DNA of 58,590 nucleotides from positions 1 through 58,590 of the forward strand of contig NZ_MSIF01000039.1 in the NCBI RefSeq assembly GCF_001921215.1, read 5' to 3'. This document shows, piece after piece, positions 50,002-58,540 of this stretch. The notes below the pieces were generated by a model. That model was not told the DNA's origin. It saw nothing but the letters and a program-made list of their open reading frames with translations, and did no database searches. Position 1 is the stretch's first letter, and each line of letters begins with the position of its first letter. The position numbers and the translations under genes were made by a program. Source of the stretch: Actinophytocola xinjiangensis. GTDB taxonomy: Bacteria; Actinomycetota; Actinomycetes; Mycobacteriales; Pseudonocardiaceae.

Positions 50002-50997
50002 CTACTCGTCCCAGGCGGTGGCGTTCCACTCGACGGTCGAGCCGTCGACGGTGACGACCTCAAGCAGCACGATCCGGTCGATGTCGGACAGGTACTGGCA
50101 GTAGAAGCTGCCGGCGCGCAGGTCGGGCAGGGGGATCTCGGGGCTGTGGTCCGACGAGCCGGTGGCCGCATCCCGGCACGCCGACCGGTCGAGCGCGCCG
50201 TCGACGGGGACGGTGTGGTTGCTGAAGCGGATCTTGCCGTCGCCGAACCGGCAGGCGGGGAAGTAGTCGACGTCGCCGCCGGACATGCTCGGTTTCGTAC
50301 CGGTGTGGTACTGGACGGTGGGGACGTCACCGCCCAGGGACACCCAGCCTCGGGCGCATGCGCTGTCGTCGAAGGTGAACGGCTCGTCGGTGTAGCGGGC
50401 GTCGCCTGGTTCGGGGGTGGGGGCCGGGTCGACGGCCCAGGCGGTGAACTCCCAGTCGATGTGCAGCGGGTCCTCGGCGGACACGTCGGTGACGGTCATC
50501 CGGATGACGCGGGCGGAGTACCGGGCGTACTCGCAGAACACGTCGCCGGCCGCCAGGTCCTCGACGGCGACGGCGCGCACGGCGCTGCCGTCGCCTCGGG
50601 ACTGTTCGGCGGCGTGCTGGCAGGCCGCCGCGTCCGGGGATCCGGTGGTCCGCGCGACCGGGTTGCCGTCGAAGTCGATCTGCTGGTTGAGCCCGTGGCA
50701 CGGCGGGTTCCAGCTGATCAGCATCGGCCGCTCGGCGTCCTCGTCCGGTCCGACGGTGGTGAGTTCCGGGCCGTCGTCGGAGAAGCGGATCATGACGGTG
50801 GTGGGGCAGTCGTTCTGGACCGCCCAGGACGCGCTGAACGACTCCGTTTCGCCGGTGTAGAGCGGATCCTCCTGGCCGGCGGAGGTCGTTGGGTCTGCCG
50901 GACCAGCCGGTTCGGTGGGGTTCGCGCGTTCGGAGCAGGCGGTGACGAGGGTGAGGAGCACGGCGACGACGGCGGGGACGCGTGTTCGGGAGGACAC
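50002..50997 (-). CDS. Lipoprotein with duplicated Cys-rich domains
   Basis: 331 residues. Signal with lipobox LVTAC at about residue 17-21. The mature part repeats one module twice: CPTTVMIRF...CHGLNQQIDFDGNPV..ACQHAAEQ..DVFCEYARYSARVIRMTV and CARGWVSLGG..CRFGDGKIRFSN..ACRDAATG..SFYCQYLSDIDRIVLLEV. Each ends with a strand and WEF/WNATAW, so four cysteines per module could form two disulfides. No family recognised. Confidence 0.75.
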   Translation of the reverse strand: MSSRTRVPAVVAVLLTLVTACSERANPTEPAGPADPTTSAGQEDPLYTGETESFSASWAVQNDCPTTVMIRFSDDGPELTTVGPDEDAERPMLISWNPPCHGLNQQIDFDGNPVARTTGSPDAAACQHAAEQSRGDGSAVRAVAVEDLAAGDVFCEYARYSARVIRMTVTDVSAEDPLHIDWEFTAWAVDPAPTPEPGDARYTDEPFTFDDSACARGWVSLGGDVPTVQYHTGTKPSMSGGDVDYFPACRFGDGKIRFSNHTVPVDGALDRSACRDAATGSSDHSPEIPLPDLRAGSFYCQYLSDIDRIVLLEVVTVDGSTVEWNATAWDE

Positions 50998-51028
50998 GTA
51001 ACGTCACCCTACGCGCGGGGGCAAGGGG

Positions 51029-53773
51029 TCAGCGGTGGGCGCGCGCCCAGAGCGCCGGCCAGCCGCCCCGGCCCAGCAGCGCGGCCGGCGCCAGCAGGCC
51101 CTTCTCGGCGACCCGCTGCTCGAAAACCTCAACGGGCGCACCGAGTTCGGCGGCGGCGGGCAGCGCGTGGCGCCACGGGCCGTCGGTGAACAGGTCGGTC
51201 GCCGGGAAGCCGGGGACCGCCGTGGCGCCGGGCTCGGTCACCCGCACCACGTCCACTGTGGACTCGGTGCAGGTCGCGGCGATCACGGTGGCGCACACCA
51301 GTTCCGGCGTCGGATCGCGGGCAACGGCGCTGGCAACGGCGCGGGCGAGATCGGCCGTGCCGATGGCCCGGCGGATCGCCAGGGCGACCACGTCCATGGC
51401 GTACGCGGGCGCGATCGCCGGCCGCCGCACCAGGGTGCGCGACGAGCGGGGCAGCGGGCCGCTGAGCGCGCCGAGCCGCTCGCGCCCCGGTACGGACGCG
51501 ACGGCGGCGGCCAGTGGCCGGACCCCGCTGGCCCGCCACAGCGGGCCGACGCCGCGTTCGAGCGCGGCGGCGACCAGTTCGGCCAGCCGCTGCGGCCGGG
51601 TGCGTTTCAGCGCGACGACGGCCGCCTGCTCGTCGAAGTCGCCATCGCCGTCGAGCAGCGTCGCGTAGACCCGGCGCGCGGCGCCGACCCGGGGCCGGGC
51701 CAGTTCGTGCTCGACGGCCGTGGTGAGTGCGCGGACCAACTCGGCCGGCAGGCCGGTCGGGCGCCGGGTGCCGCCGGTGGCGCGCACCGGCGGTGGCTCG
51801 GGGACCACCGTCACCTCGGGGACCACGGCGGTCAGGCCGGCGACCCAGGTGGTGACGGCGCGTTCCAGGTCCGGCTCGACCGGGTCGTTGAACCGGGCGC
51901 GCAGTTCCTCGACGTGCCAGCCGGTGCCCCGGCGGCGCAGGTCGACGTTGGCCACGAGGCGGCCGCCGTCGCGCAGGGCCAGCAGGACGCAGCGGCCGGC
52001 GCGGGCGTCATCGGCGTACCAGTGGTCGCCGATGCAGTTGCCCATGTAGCCCGACCACGCGGCGAGCTGGCGGGGATCGCGGCCGAGTTCGACCACCAGT
52101 GACGTGCCGGGCAGCGTCATCCTGTCCACAGTGGACAGCTCGGGCGGGACGGGGAACGCGCCGACGCTGGCCTCGGCCACCGCCGTGTCCGCCGACACCG
52201 CCTCGACCAGCGCGTCCCAGCTGGCGCAGCGCGGCGGCGGGGTGGCGCCGAACGCGACCAGCTGCGCCACCCCGGCCGCCGCCAGCGGCACCGAGTCCGC
52301 GCTCGGGTCGGCCGGCGCCGGGGCCACCAGCGGGTCGTGGCTCAGGCCCGGCACCAGACGGCGGTGGGTCACCTCGGCCGTTCGGTGGCCGAAGCACGGG
52401 GCGAGGGCGTCAGCGAGGTCGGCCAGCCAGAGCAGGTCGTGCGGGCGTTCGGCGGCCACCGGGTCCGTGCCGGGCGTGAGCCGCTCGGCCAGTGTCCCTT
52501 TCGGACCGTCGGGGTGCGCGTCGGGCAGCGGGGGCTGCTCCCACTCCCACGGTGACCTGGTGAAACCGGCGGCCGCGCGCCACTGGGCCAGCCGCTCGCC
52601 GCGCCACGGCCGGCAGGCGTCCCAGCATTCGTACAGCCGATCGTTCTCGTCGAGGCCGTAGAGGACCCCGACGACGGCGTCCTGCACGACCACGCCGTAG
52701 TCACGGGCCAGCGCCACCCGCTGCCGCACGTGGCGCTCGGTCCGGTCGGTGAACGTCCGGCCCGGCCGCAGCGGACCCAGCAGGTCGTGCAGGTAGCGGC
52801 CGGGGCGCGCCGGGTGGGCGGCGGAGCGGTCCGACGCCTCGGACCGCTCCCGGTCGGTCAGGCACGCGTCGGCGGCGACCAGTTCGGCGCGGTGGCGCCG
52901 CGCGGCGACGACCAGACCCTCGGCGGCCAGGGTCCTGGCGAAACGCAGCAGCGCGGTCGCGGCGATCGCGTCGTGCAGCAGCCGGCCCAGCTCGGCGGCG
53001 GTCCACCAGCGCGGCGGGCGCCAGCGGGCGGCCTGCGCCAGGGTCGTGCCGGTACCCAACTGGCGCAGCAGCGGCTCGTCGAGATGCTCGCGATGGCGGG
53101 CGCGCAGCCCGTCGAGCTGGTCGGTGGCCTGCGAGTCGGCCAGCGCGGCCAGGTCCCGGCGGTGGGCCAGCTCGTCGCACACGTGCCGCCACAGGCTTTC
53201 CACCAGCGCGAGCCGCCGTGGTTTCGGGTAGCGGTCCAGGACCAGCGCCAGGTGCCGGGCCAGGGTGGAGGCGTCGCCGCGCGGGAACGGGTCGGTGCCC
53301 TCGGGGGCGCGCAGCGCCAGCACCCGCTCCAGCTGCTCGGGCCCGAGCAGGTCGGAGGCGGCCGACGCCAGGCGCAGCGCCGCCCAGCGGCCCTCGCTGA
53401 TCGCGGTGTGCGCGGCCGCGCCGACCCGTTTGGTCGCCGACAGGCCGAACAGCGCCACCAGCACCGAGGACCGGTCGCCCAGACGTTCGCCGTCGACGAC
53501 CCGCAGCGCGGCGAGCACCGCGTCGCGCCGGTCGCCGGGGGCGTCGGCCAGCCGCGCGGAGGTGAACCCGCCGCCGAGGTCGACGCCCGCGCCGGCGGCC
53601 TGGACCCCGCCGTCGGCGACCAGGCCGGCGAGCGCGGCCAGCGCGGTGGCCGCGTCGGTCGGGTCGGCGCCGGCGGGGCCGACGGCGACCGGGCAGGCGG
53701 GATCGCCCGGGGTGAGCGGCCAGCACCGCGACCCCGGCCCGGTCGTCACCCCGAAGGCCAGTCGTTCGGACAC
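51029..53773 (-). CDS. Large protein with PcfJ-like domain
   Basis: 914 residues from GTG 53773 (GTG 53791 also possible; the frame extends back to 53983). Mostly helical N-terminal region with repeated short motifs. Around residue 570-625 is a PcfJ-like block: LAAWSGYMGNCIGDHWYADD, AGRCVLLALRDGGRLVANVD and WHVEELRARFNDPVEP, comparable to the HCVG..Y / Q..G..N pattern of PcfJ. PcfJ itself is a conjugation-plasmid protein of unclear role. The C-terminal half continues with helical repeats. No signal peptide or membrane helix. Function not known. Confidence 0.7.
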   Translation of the reverse strand: MSERLAFGVTTGPGSRCWPLTPGDPACPVAVGPAGADPTDAATALAALAGLVADGGVQAAGAGVDLGGGFTSARLADAPGDRRDAVLAALRVVDGERLGDRSSVLVALFGLSATKRVGAAAHTAISEGRWAALRLASAASDLLGPEQLERVLALRAPEGTDPFPRGDASTLARHLALVLDRYPKPRRLALVESLWRHVCDELAHRRDLAALADSQATDQLDGLRARHREHLDEPLLRQLGTGTTLAQAARWRPPRWWTAAELGRLLHDAIAATALLRFARTLAAEGLVVAARRHRAELVAADACLTDRERSEASDRSAAHPARPGRYLHDLLGPLRPGRTFTDRTERHVRQRVALARDYGVVVQDAVVGVLYGLDENDRLYECWDACRPWRGERLAQWRAAAGFTRSPWEWEQPPLPDAHPDGPKGTLAERLTPGTDPVAAERPHDLLWLADLADALAPCFGHRTAEVTHRRLVPGLSHDPLVAPAPADPSADSVPLAAAGVAQLVAFGATPPPRCASWDALVEAVSADTAVAEASVGAFPVPPELSTVDRMTLPGTSLVVELGRDPRQLAAWSGYMGNCIGDHWYADDARAGRCVLLALRDGGRLVANVDLRRRGTGWHVEELRARFNDPVEPDLERAVTTWVAGLTAVVPEVTVVPEPPPVRATGGTRRPTGLPAELVRALTTAVEHELARPRVGAARRVYATLLDGDGDFDEQAAVVALKRTRPQRLAELVAAALERGVGPLWRASGVRPLAAAVASVPGRERLGALSGPLPRSSRTLVRRPAIAPAYAMDVVALAIRRAIGTADLARAVASAVARDPTPELVCATVIAATCTESTVDVVRVTEPGATAVPGFPATDLFTDGPWRHALPAAAELGAPVEVFEQRVAEKGLLAPAALLGRGGWPALWARAHR

Positions 53774-53874
53774 GTTCCCATGGTCGCGCACCACACCAAC
53801 CCATTTGCGGTCTTGACCATTTTCGCTCCAGGGTCCAGGCTTCCTCAGCTGACGACCAGTTTCCGGAGGAAACG

Positions 53875-55242
53875 ATGACGCCCGCCATTCCCGCGTTCCC
53901 GGACGGGTTCCTCTGGGGGGTGTCGTCCTCGGCCTACCAGATCGAGGGCGCCGTCGACGCCGACGGACGCGGACAGTCCACATGGGACACGTTCTGCGCG
54001 CGGCCGAACACCGTGCTCGGCGGGGACACCGGCGCCGTCGCCACCGACCACTACCACCGCTACCGCGAGGACGTCGCGCTGATGGCCGAGCTCGGCGTCG
54101 GCGCCTACCGGTTCTCGGTGTCCTGGCCGCGCGTGCTGCCCACCGGCTGGGGCGAGGTCAACGGCGCCGGCCTCGACTTCTACGACCGGCTGGTCGACGA
54201 GCTGTGCGCGGCCGGGATCGCCCCCGCCGTCACCCTGTTCCACTGGGACACCCCGCAGGTCGTCGAGGACGCCGGCGGCTGGCTGGCCCGCGACACCGCC
54301 CACCGCTTCGCCGACTACGCCGCGATCGTCGGCGACCGGCTCGCCGACCGGGTGCGGCTGTGGATGCCGCTCAACGAGCCGATGGTGCTCACCCTGTTCG
54401 GCTACGCCGTCGGCGCCCACGCCCCCGGCTGGCAGCTGATGTTCGAGGCGCTGCCCGTGGCCCACCACCAACTCCTCGGCCACGGCCTGGCCGTGCAGGC
54501 CCTGCGCGCGGCCGGCGCCCGCGACATCGGCATCGCCAACCACCACGTCCCCGTCTGGCCGGCGTCGGGCTCCGACGCCGACCGGGGCGCCGCCCAGGCC
54601 TACGACACGCTGGTCAACGACCTGTTCGCCACGCCGGTGCTGCGCGGCGAGTACCCGGAGGGGTTCGCCGCCGCGATGCCCGGCCCGGTCGAGGAGGACC
54701 TGGCGACCATCGCCACCCCGCTGGACTGGTACGGCGTGAACTACTACCAGCCCAGCGTCGTCGGCGCGCCCCGCCCGGCCACGCCCGCCACGGTGATCGA
54801 CGGCGTCGCGATGCCCGACGGGCTGCCCTTCGACTTCCCCGCCGTCGACGGCTACCCGGTCACCGACTTCGGCTGGCCGGTCGTGCCGGACGGCCTGCGT
54901 GAGGTCCTCAGCACGCTGCGCGCCCGCCACGGCGACGCGCTGCCGCCGGTGTACGTCACCGAGAGCGGCTGCGCCTACGACGACGGACCCGACGAGCACG
55001 GCCGGGTCGCCGACACCCGCCGCGTCGACTACCTCGACGGCCACGTCCGCGCCGCCCGCGCGGCCATCGACGATGGCGTGGACCTGCGCGGCTACTTCGT
55101 CTGGTCCATCATGGACAACTTCGAGTGGGCCGTCGGCTACTCCCAGCGCTTCGGGCTGGTGCACGTCGACTACGACACCCTGGCCCGCACCCGCAAGGAC
55201 TCCTTCCACTGGTACCGCGAGCTGATCCGGGCCCAGCGGTGA
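53875..55242 (+). CDS. GH1 beta-glucosidase
   Basis: 455 residues; ATG 53875 after GGAGGAAACG. Family 1 (alpha/beta)8 signatures throughout: FPDGFLWGVSSSAYQIEGAVD at the start, the acid/base Glu in WMPLNEPMVL, YGVNYYQPS, the nucleophile Glu in VYVTESGCAYDDG, and the C-terminal FVWSIMDNFEWAVGYSQRFGLVHVDY. Cytosolic; hydrolyses beta-glucosides such as cellobiose. Its stop overlaps the start of the sugar transporter gene by four bases, so import and hydrolysis are coupled. Confidence 0.96.
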   Translation: MTPAIPAFPDGFLWGVSSSAYQIEGAVDADGRGQSTWDTFCARPNTVLGGDTGAVATDHYHRYREDVALMAELGVGAYRFSVSWPRVLPTGWGEVNGAGLDFYDRLVDELCAAGIAPAVTLFHWDTPQVVEDAGGWLARDTAHRFADYAAIVGDRLADRVRLWMPLNEPMVLTLFGYAVGAHAPGWQLMFEALPVAHHQLLGHGLAVQALRAAGARDIGIANHHVPVWPASGSDADRGAAQAYDTLVNDLFATPVLRGEYPEGFAAAMPGPVEEDLATIATPLDWYGVNYYQPSVVGAPRPATPATVIDGVAMPDGLPFDFPAVDGYPVTDFGWPVVPDGLREVLSTLRARHGDALPPVYVTESGCAYDDGPDEHGRVADTRRVDYLDGHVRAARAAIDDGVDLRGYFVWSIMDNFEWAVGYSQRFGLVHVDYDTLARTRKDSFHWYRELIRAQR

Positions 55243-56444
55243 CCTCGGGGCTGACCACCCCGGTCCCCAGACGCTGGACGGCGCTACTGACCGTCGCCAG
55301 CCTCGGCCTGTTCACCGCGTTCTTCGGGCCCTTGCAGGTGCTGCTCGGCCGCCAGGCCCAGGAGCTGGCGCCCCAGGACAAGGAACTGGCGCTGGGGCTG
55401 GTCGTCGGCCTGGGCGCCGGGGTGTCGATGGTGGCCAACCCGCTGTTCGGCGCGCTGTCGGACCGCACCCGGTGGGCGGCCGGGCGGCGGCTGCCGTGGA
55501 CCGCGATCGGGTCGCTGGGCGGGGCGGCCAGCCTGGTGGTGCTCGCTGTCGCGCCGAACCTGGTCGTGATGGCCCTGGGCTGGTGCCTGGCGCAGCTCAC
55601 GCTCAACGCGATGCTCGCCGCGCTGATGGCCGCCATCCCCGACCAGGTCCCGCACCGCCAGCGCGGCACCGTCGGCGGCTGGTTCGGCGTCGGCCAGACC
55701 ATGGGCATCGTCGCCGGCTCGGGCATCGCGGCGGCCGTCGGCGGGCTGGCCGCCGGGTACCTGGTGTGCGCGGGGTTCCTGCTGTGCGCGACCGTGCCGT
55801 ACCTGGCGCTGCGCCGCGACACCGTGCTCACCGAGACACCGCCGAGACTGCGCTGGCGGGACTTCTGGATCAGCCCGCGCCGCCACCCCGACTTCGGCTG
55901 GGCGTGGCTGACCCGGTTCCTGATCAACACCGGCAACAGCATCGCGATCGTGTACCTGCTGTTCTTCCTGCAGGACGCCGTCGGCCACCCGGACCCGGAC
56001 GACGGCGTGTTCGTGCTGACCGCTGTGTACGCCGTGACCCTTTTGTCCACTGTGGTCGTCGCCGGTATCTGGTCGGACCGGGTCGGCCGACGCCGGGTGT
56101 TCGTCAGCGGATCGGGCGTGGTGATGGCCGTGGCCGCCGCCCTGCTCGCCGCCTGGCCGGCCTGGCCCGGCGCGCTGCTGGCCGCCGCGGTCCTCGGTCT
56201 GGGCTTCGGCGCGTACACGTCGGTGGACATCGCGCTGATGACCGAGGTCCTGCCGGCCGCCGCCGACCGGGGCAAGGACCTGGGGGTGATCAACGTGGCC
56301 AGCGCCCTGCCGCAGGTCCTCGCACCCGTCCTGGCCGCCCCGATCGTCACCCACCTGGGTGGGTACCCGGTGCTCTACGCGGTGGCCGCCGCGTTCGTCC
56401 TGACGGGTGCCGTTCTCGTTCGCCGCATCCGGTCGGTGGAATGA
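55239..56444 (+). CDS. MFS transporter, probable glycoside/sugar importer
   Basis: 401 residues from GTG 55239 overlapping the beta-glucosidase stop (GTGA). Twelve membrane helices in two halves; loop 2-3 has NPLFGALSDRTRWAAGRR, a variant of the MFS motif A, repeated in the second half as IWSDRVGRRRVF. RHPDFGWAWLTRFLINTGNS and DVALMTEVLPAAADRGKDLGVIN resemble the GPH/SUC1-like sucrose-type transporters of actinomycetes. Likely imports the substrate of the upstream enzyme. Confidence 0.9.
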   Translation: MTSGLTTPVPRRWTALLTVASLGLFTAFFGPLQVLLGRQAQELAPQDKELALGLVVGLGAGVSMVANPLFGALSDRTRWAAGRRLPWTAIGSLGGAASLVVLAVAPNLVVMALGWCLAQLTLNAMLAALMAAIPDQVPHRQRGTVGGWFGVGQTMGIVAGSGIAAAVGGLAAGYLVCAGFLLCATVPYLALRRDTVLTETPPRLRWRDFWISPRRHPDFGWAWLTRFLINTGNSIAIVYLLFFLQDAVGHPDPDDGVFVLTAVYAVTLLSTVVVAGIWSDRVGRRRVFVSGSGVVMAVAAALLAAWPAWPGALLAAAVLGLGFGAYTSVDIALMTEVLPAAADRGKDLGVINVASALPQVLAPVLAAPIVTHLGGYPVLYAVAAAFVLTGAVLVRRIRSVE

Positions 56445-56495
56445 CGTTCACGAGAATTCCACCGTGGTTTCACTCACTGTTAGAGTGCGCGAATC

Positions 56496-58097
56496 ATGCG
56501 TGAAACCGACAGACGCCTCCCCGACGCGGGGAGTGCTACCGCTGTGCCCCCTGGTGTCGCGAGCGTCGATCGGGACGGTGTCCTGGTGGCCGCCGACCAG
56601 CGGGCCGTCATCGACGTGCTCGTCGAGGGGCAGTGGGTGTGGTCCTTCGACGCCGGGCGCGACGCCCGCCCCGAGGGAACCCGCCGACGGGTCAAGTGGC
56701 CGGCGAGCCTGCGGCCGTTCCTGCGCGGCACCGGCCAGATCACCGTGCGCGAACGCTTCGGCGAACGGGTGCTGTTCGACGGCGAGTACGCCTTCGACGA
56801 CTCCGAGGGCCGGGTCAGCATCGTGGACGCCCAGGGCCGGCCGCTGATCGTCGACAAGGCCGGTGACCTGCAGTGCGGCTTCTCCGAACGCGGTGACGCG
56901 ACGGTCAACGCACTGCTCGACGCGGTCGAGGACGTCCTCGGGCGGCTGCGCGACGAGGGCGGCGTTGACGCGTTCCTGGCGTTCGGTGCGCTGCTCGGCG
57001 CGGTCCGTGACGGGACGTTCATCCCGCACGACTCCGACGCCGACGTCGCCTACCTCAGCCGGCACACCAGTCCCGTGGACGTCGCGCGCGAGTCCTACGC
57101 GCTGGAACGGGTCATGATCCGCGCCGGCTACTGGACGTGGCGCTTCTCCTCGGCCGACTTCAAGGTCATCGTGCCCGACCCGGAAGGCGGCCGGGCGATC
57201 GACGTGTTCGCCGGTTTCGTCGTCGACGGCACGTTCTACCTGATGCCCGAGGTGCACGCCCCCGACTTCGACACCGCGACGATCCTGCCGCTGGGCGAGG
57301 TCGTGCTGCACGGTCGCCGGATCACCGCGCCCGCCAAGCCCGAGGCGCTGCTGGAGATCACCTACGGCCCGCACTGGCGCATTCCCGACCCGTCGTTCAA
57401 GTTCACCACCCCGCGCGGGGTCCGCCGCCGCCTCGACGGCTGGACCAGGGGCAACAACACCGCGCGCGGCCACTGGTGGCCGTTCTACTTCGGACGGTCG
57501 AGCTCCACGGTCGCCGAGGCCCCGTCGCCGTTCGCCCAGTGGGTGCACGAGCGTGAGGACGCCGAGTCGTCCATTGTGGATATCGGATCGGGCACCGGCC
57601 GGGACTCGCTGTGGTTCGCCAGGCAGGGCAGGACCGTGCTCGGCATGGACTACATCCCGGCCGCCACCGAACGCGCCGGCAAGACCGCCGCCAAGGAGAA
57701 CATCCCGGCGACCTTCAAGACCTTCAACCTCTACGACGTGCGTCAGGTGCTGGGCATGGGCGCCGAGTTCGCCCACCGCGACCAGCCGCCGGTGCTCTAC
57801 GGCCGGTTCCTGGTGCACGCGCTGGAGGACTTCGGCCGGCACAACCTGTGGCGCGTGGCCAGCATGTGCCTGCGCCGAGGCGGCCGGTTCTACCTGGAGT
57901 TCCGCACCGGCCTGGACGCGAAGGCGGAGAAGGTGTTCGGGGAGCACTTCCGCAAGTACCTCGACCCGGACGTGGTGGTCGCGGAGATCGAGGAACGCGG
58001 CGGACAGATCGAACACCGGGAGGCCGGCTACGGCCTCGCGGTTTACAAGAACGAGGATCCTCACGTATGCAGGCTGGTGGCCACATGGAAACGCTGA
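56496..58097 (+). CDS. LicD-type nucleotidyltransferase fused to SAM-dependent methyltransferase
   Basis: 533 residues. TAGAGT (56481-56486) precedes ATG 56496 by nine bases, so the leader is very short. After a beta-rich N-terminus, the LicD part: FLAFGALLGAVRDGTFIPHDSDADVAYL (GxLLG..R.G.fIPhD.D.D), SADFKVIVPDPE and AIDVFAGFVVDG. The C-terminal half is a class I methyltransferase: SSIVDIGSGTGRDSLWFARQG (motif I), VLGMDYIPAA, and LYGRFLVHALEDFG. LicD enzymes transfer phosphocholine-like groups to surface glycans; this fusion suits modification of cell-envelope polysaccharide. Confidence 0.85.
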   Translation: MRETDRRLPDAGSATAVPPGVASVDRDGVLVAADQRAVIDVLVEGQWVWSFDAGRDARPEGTRRRVKWPASLRPFLRGTGQITVRERFGERVLFDGEYAFDDSEGRVSIVDAQGRPLIVDKAGDLQCGFSERGDATVNALLDAVEDVLGRLRDEGGVDAFLAFGALLGAVRDGTFIPHDSDADVAYLSRHTSPVDVARESYALERVMIRAGYWTWRFSSADFKVIVPDPEGGRAIDVFAGFVVDGTFYLMPEVHAPDFDTATILPLGEVVLHGRRITAPAKPEALLEITYGPHWRIPDPSFKFTTPRGVRRRLDGWTRGNNTARGHWWPFYFGRSSSTVAEAPSPFAQWVHEREDAESSIVDIGSGTGRDSLWFARQGRTVLGMDYIPAATERAGKTAAKENIPATFKTFNLYDVRQVLGMGAEFAHRDQPPVLYGRFLVHALEDFGRHNLWRVASMCLRRGGRFYLEFRTGLDAKAEKVFGEHFRKYLDPDVVVAEIEERGGQIEHREAGYGLAVYKNEDPHVCRLVATWKR

Positions 58098-58348
58098 AGA
58101 CGAAGCTGCGGGTTGTTGTCGGTCAGCAGGCCAAGCGGCTGGCCGGAATGACCGGCCTGCTGGACGAACTGAACCGCCTGCGGGCCCGGGTCGCCGAACT
58201 TGAGGTGGAGGTCCAGGAAACCCGGCGGCTGCACCAACGCCTGGCCGAACTGACCGACGTGGTGACCGAGGTCCTCGTCCCCGCCGCCGACCGCGAGGAC
58301 GAAAAGATCAAGAAGATCCTGGCGTCGTACAACCGGGAATCTTTCTAG
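58085..58348 (+). CDS. Coiled-coil protein, 87 residues
   Basis: ATG 58085 lies inside the last codons of the LicD-methyltransferase gene (overlap 13 bp). Basic N-terminus (METLKTKLRVVVGQQAKRLAG) followed by a heptad-repeat coiled coil (LLDELNRLRARVAELEVEVQ, ETRRLHQRLAELTDVVTEVL) and a charged end (EDEKIKKILASYNRESF). I recall similar proteins as DUF6752 beside envelope-glycan genes, but this is from memory. Likely a partner or scaffold of the enzyme. Confidence 0.8.
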   Translation: METLKTKLRVVVGQQAKRLAGMTGLLDELNRLRARVAELEVEVQETRRLHQRLAELTDVVTEVLVPAADREDEKIKKILASYNRESF

Positions 58349-58359
58349 GCCGTTGTCCG

Positions 58360-58393
58360 CCGGGCATGGCCGTTGTGGCCATGCCCGGTTTTT
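58360..58393 (+). terminator. Strong intrinsic terminator
   Basis: CCGGGCATGGCC (58360-58371), loop GTTGT, perfect complement GGCCATGCCCGG (58377-58388), then TTTTT. Closes the LicD operon 12 bp after the last stop. Confidence 0.95.
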
Positions 58394-58432
58394 CATGCCC
58401 CGGTTCCACTGGTGACCCTTTCGCCCCCTGAG

Positions 58433-58506
58433 TTGTCCACAGCCCTCGTCGAGATGGCCTTCCGCGGAGCTTGACCGGATAGAATGGCGCTGAGGGGTGC
58501 CCCCGG
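58433..58506. repeat. Two-copy intergenic element, copy B
   Basis: TTGTCCACA (58433-58441), TAGAATGGC (58480-58488) and GAGGGGTGCCCCCGG (58492-58506), the same three blocks as at 10461-10535 with slightly different spacing. It lies downstream of the 3' end of the minus-strand gene at the right edge. Confidence 0.7.
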
Positions 58507-58540
58507 TGAGGGTCAGGGGGTCGGCAAAGTCGTTGGTTTG

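Noticed and set aside
58433-58441. TTGTCCACA as evidence for a chromosomal origin
   Set aside because: Only three scattered copies occur in the window and no dnaA/dnaN genes or box cluster are present.
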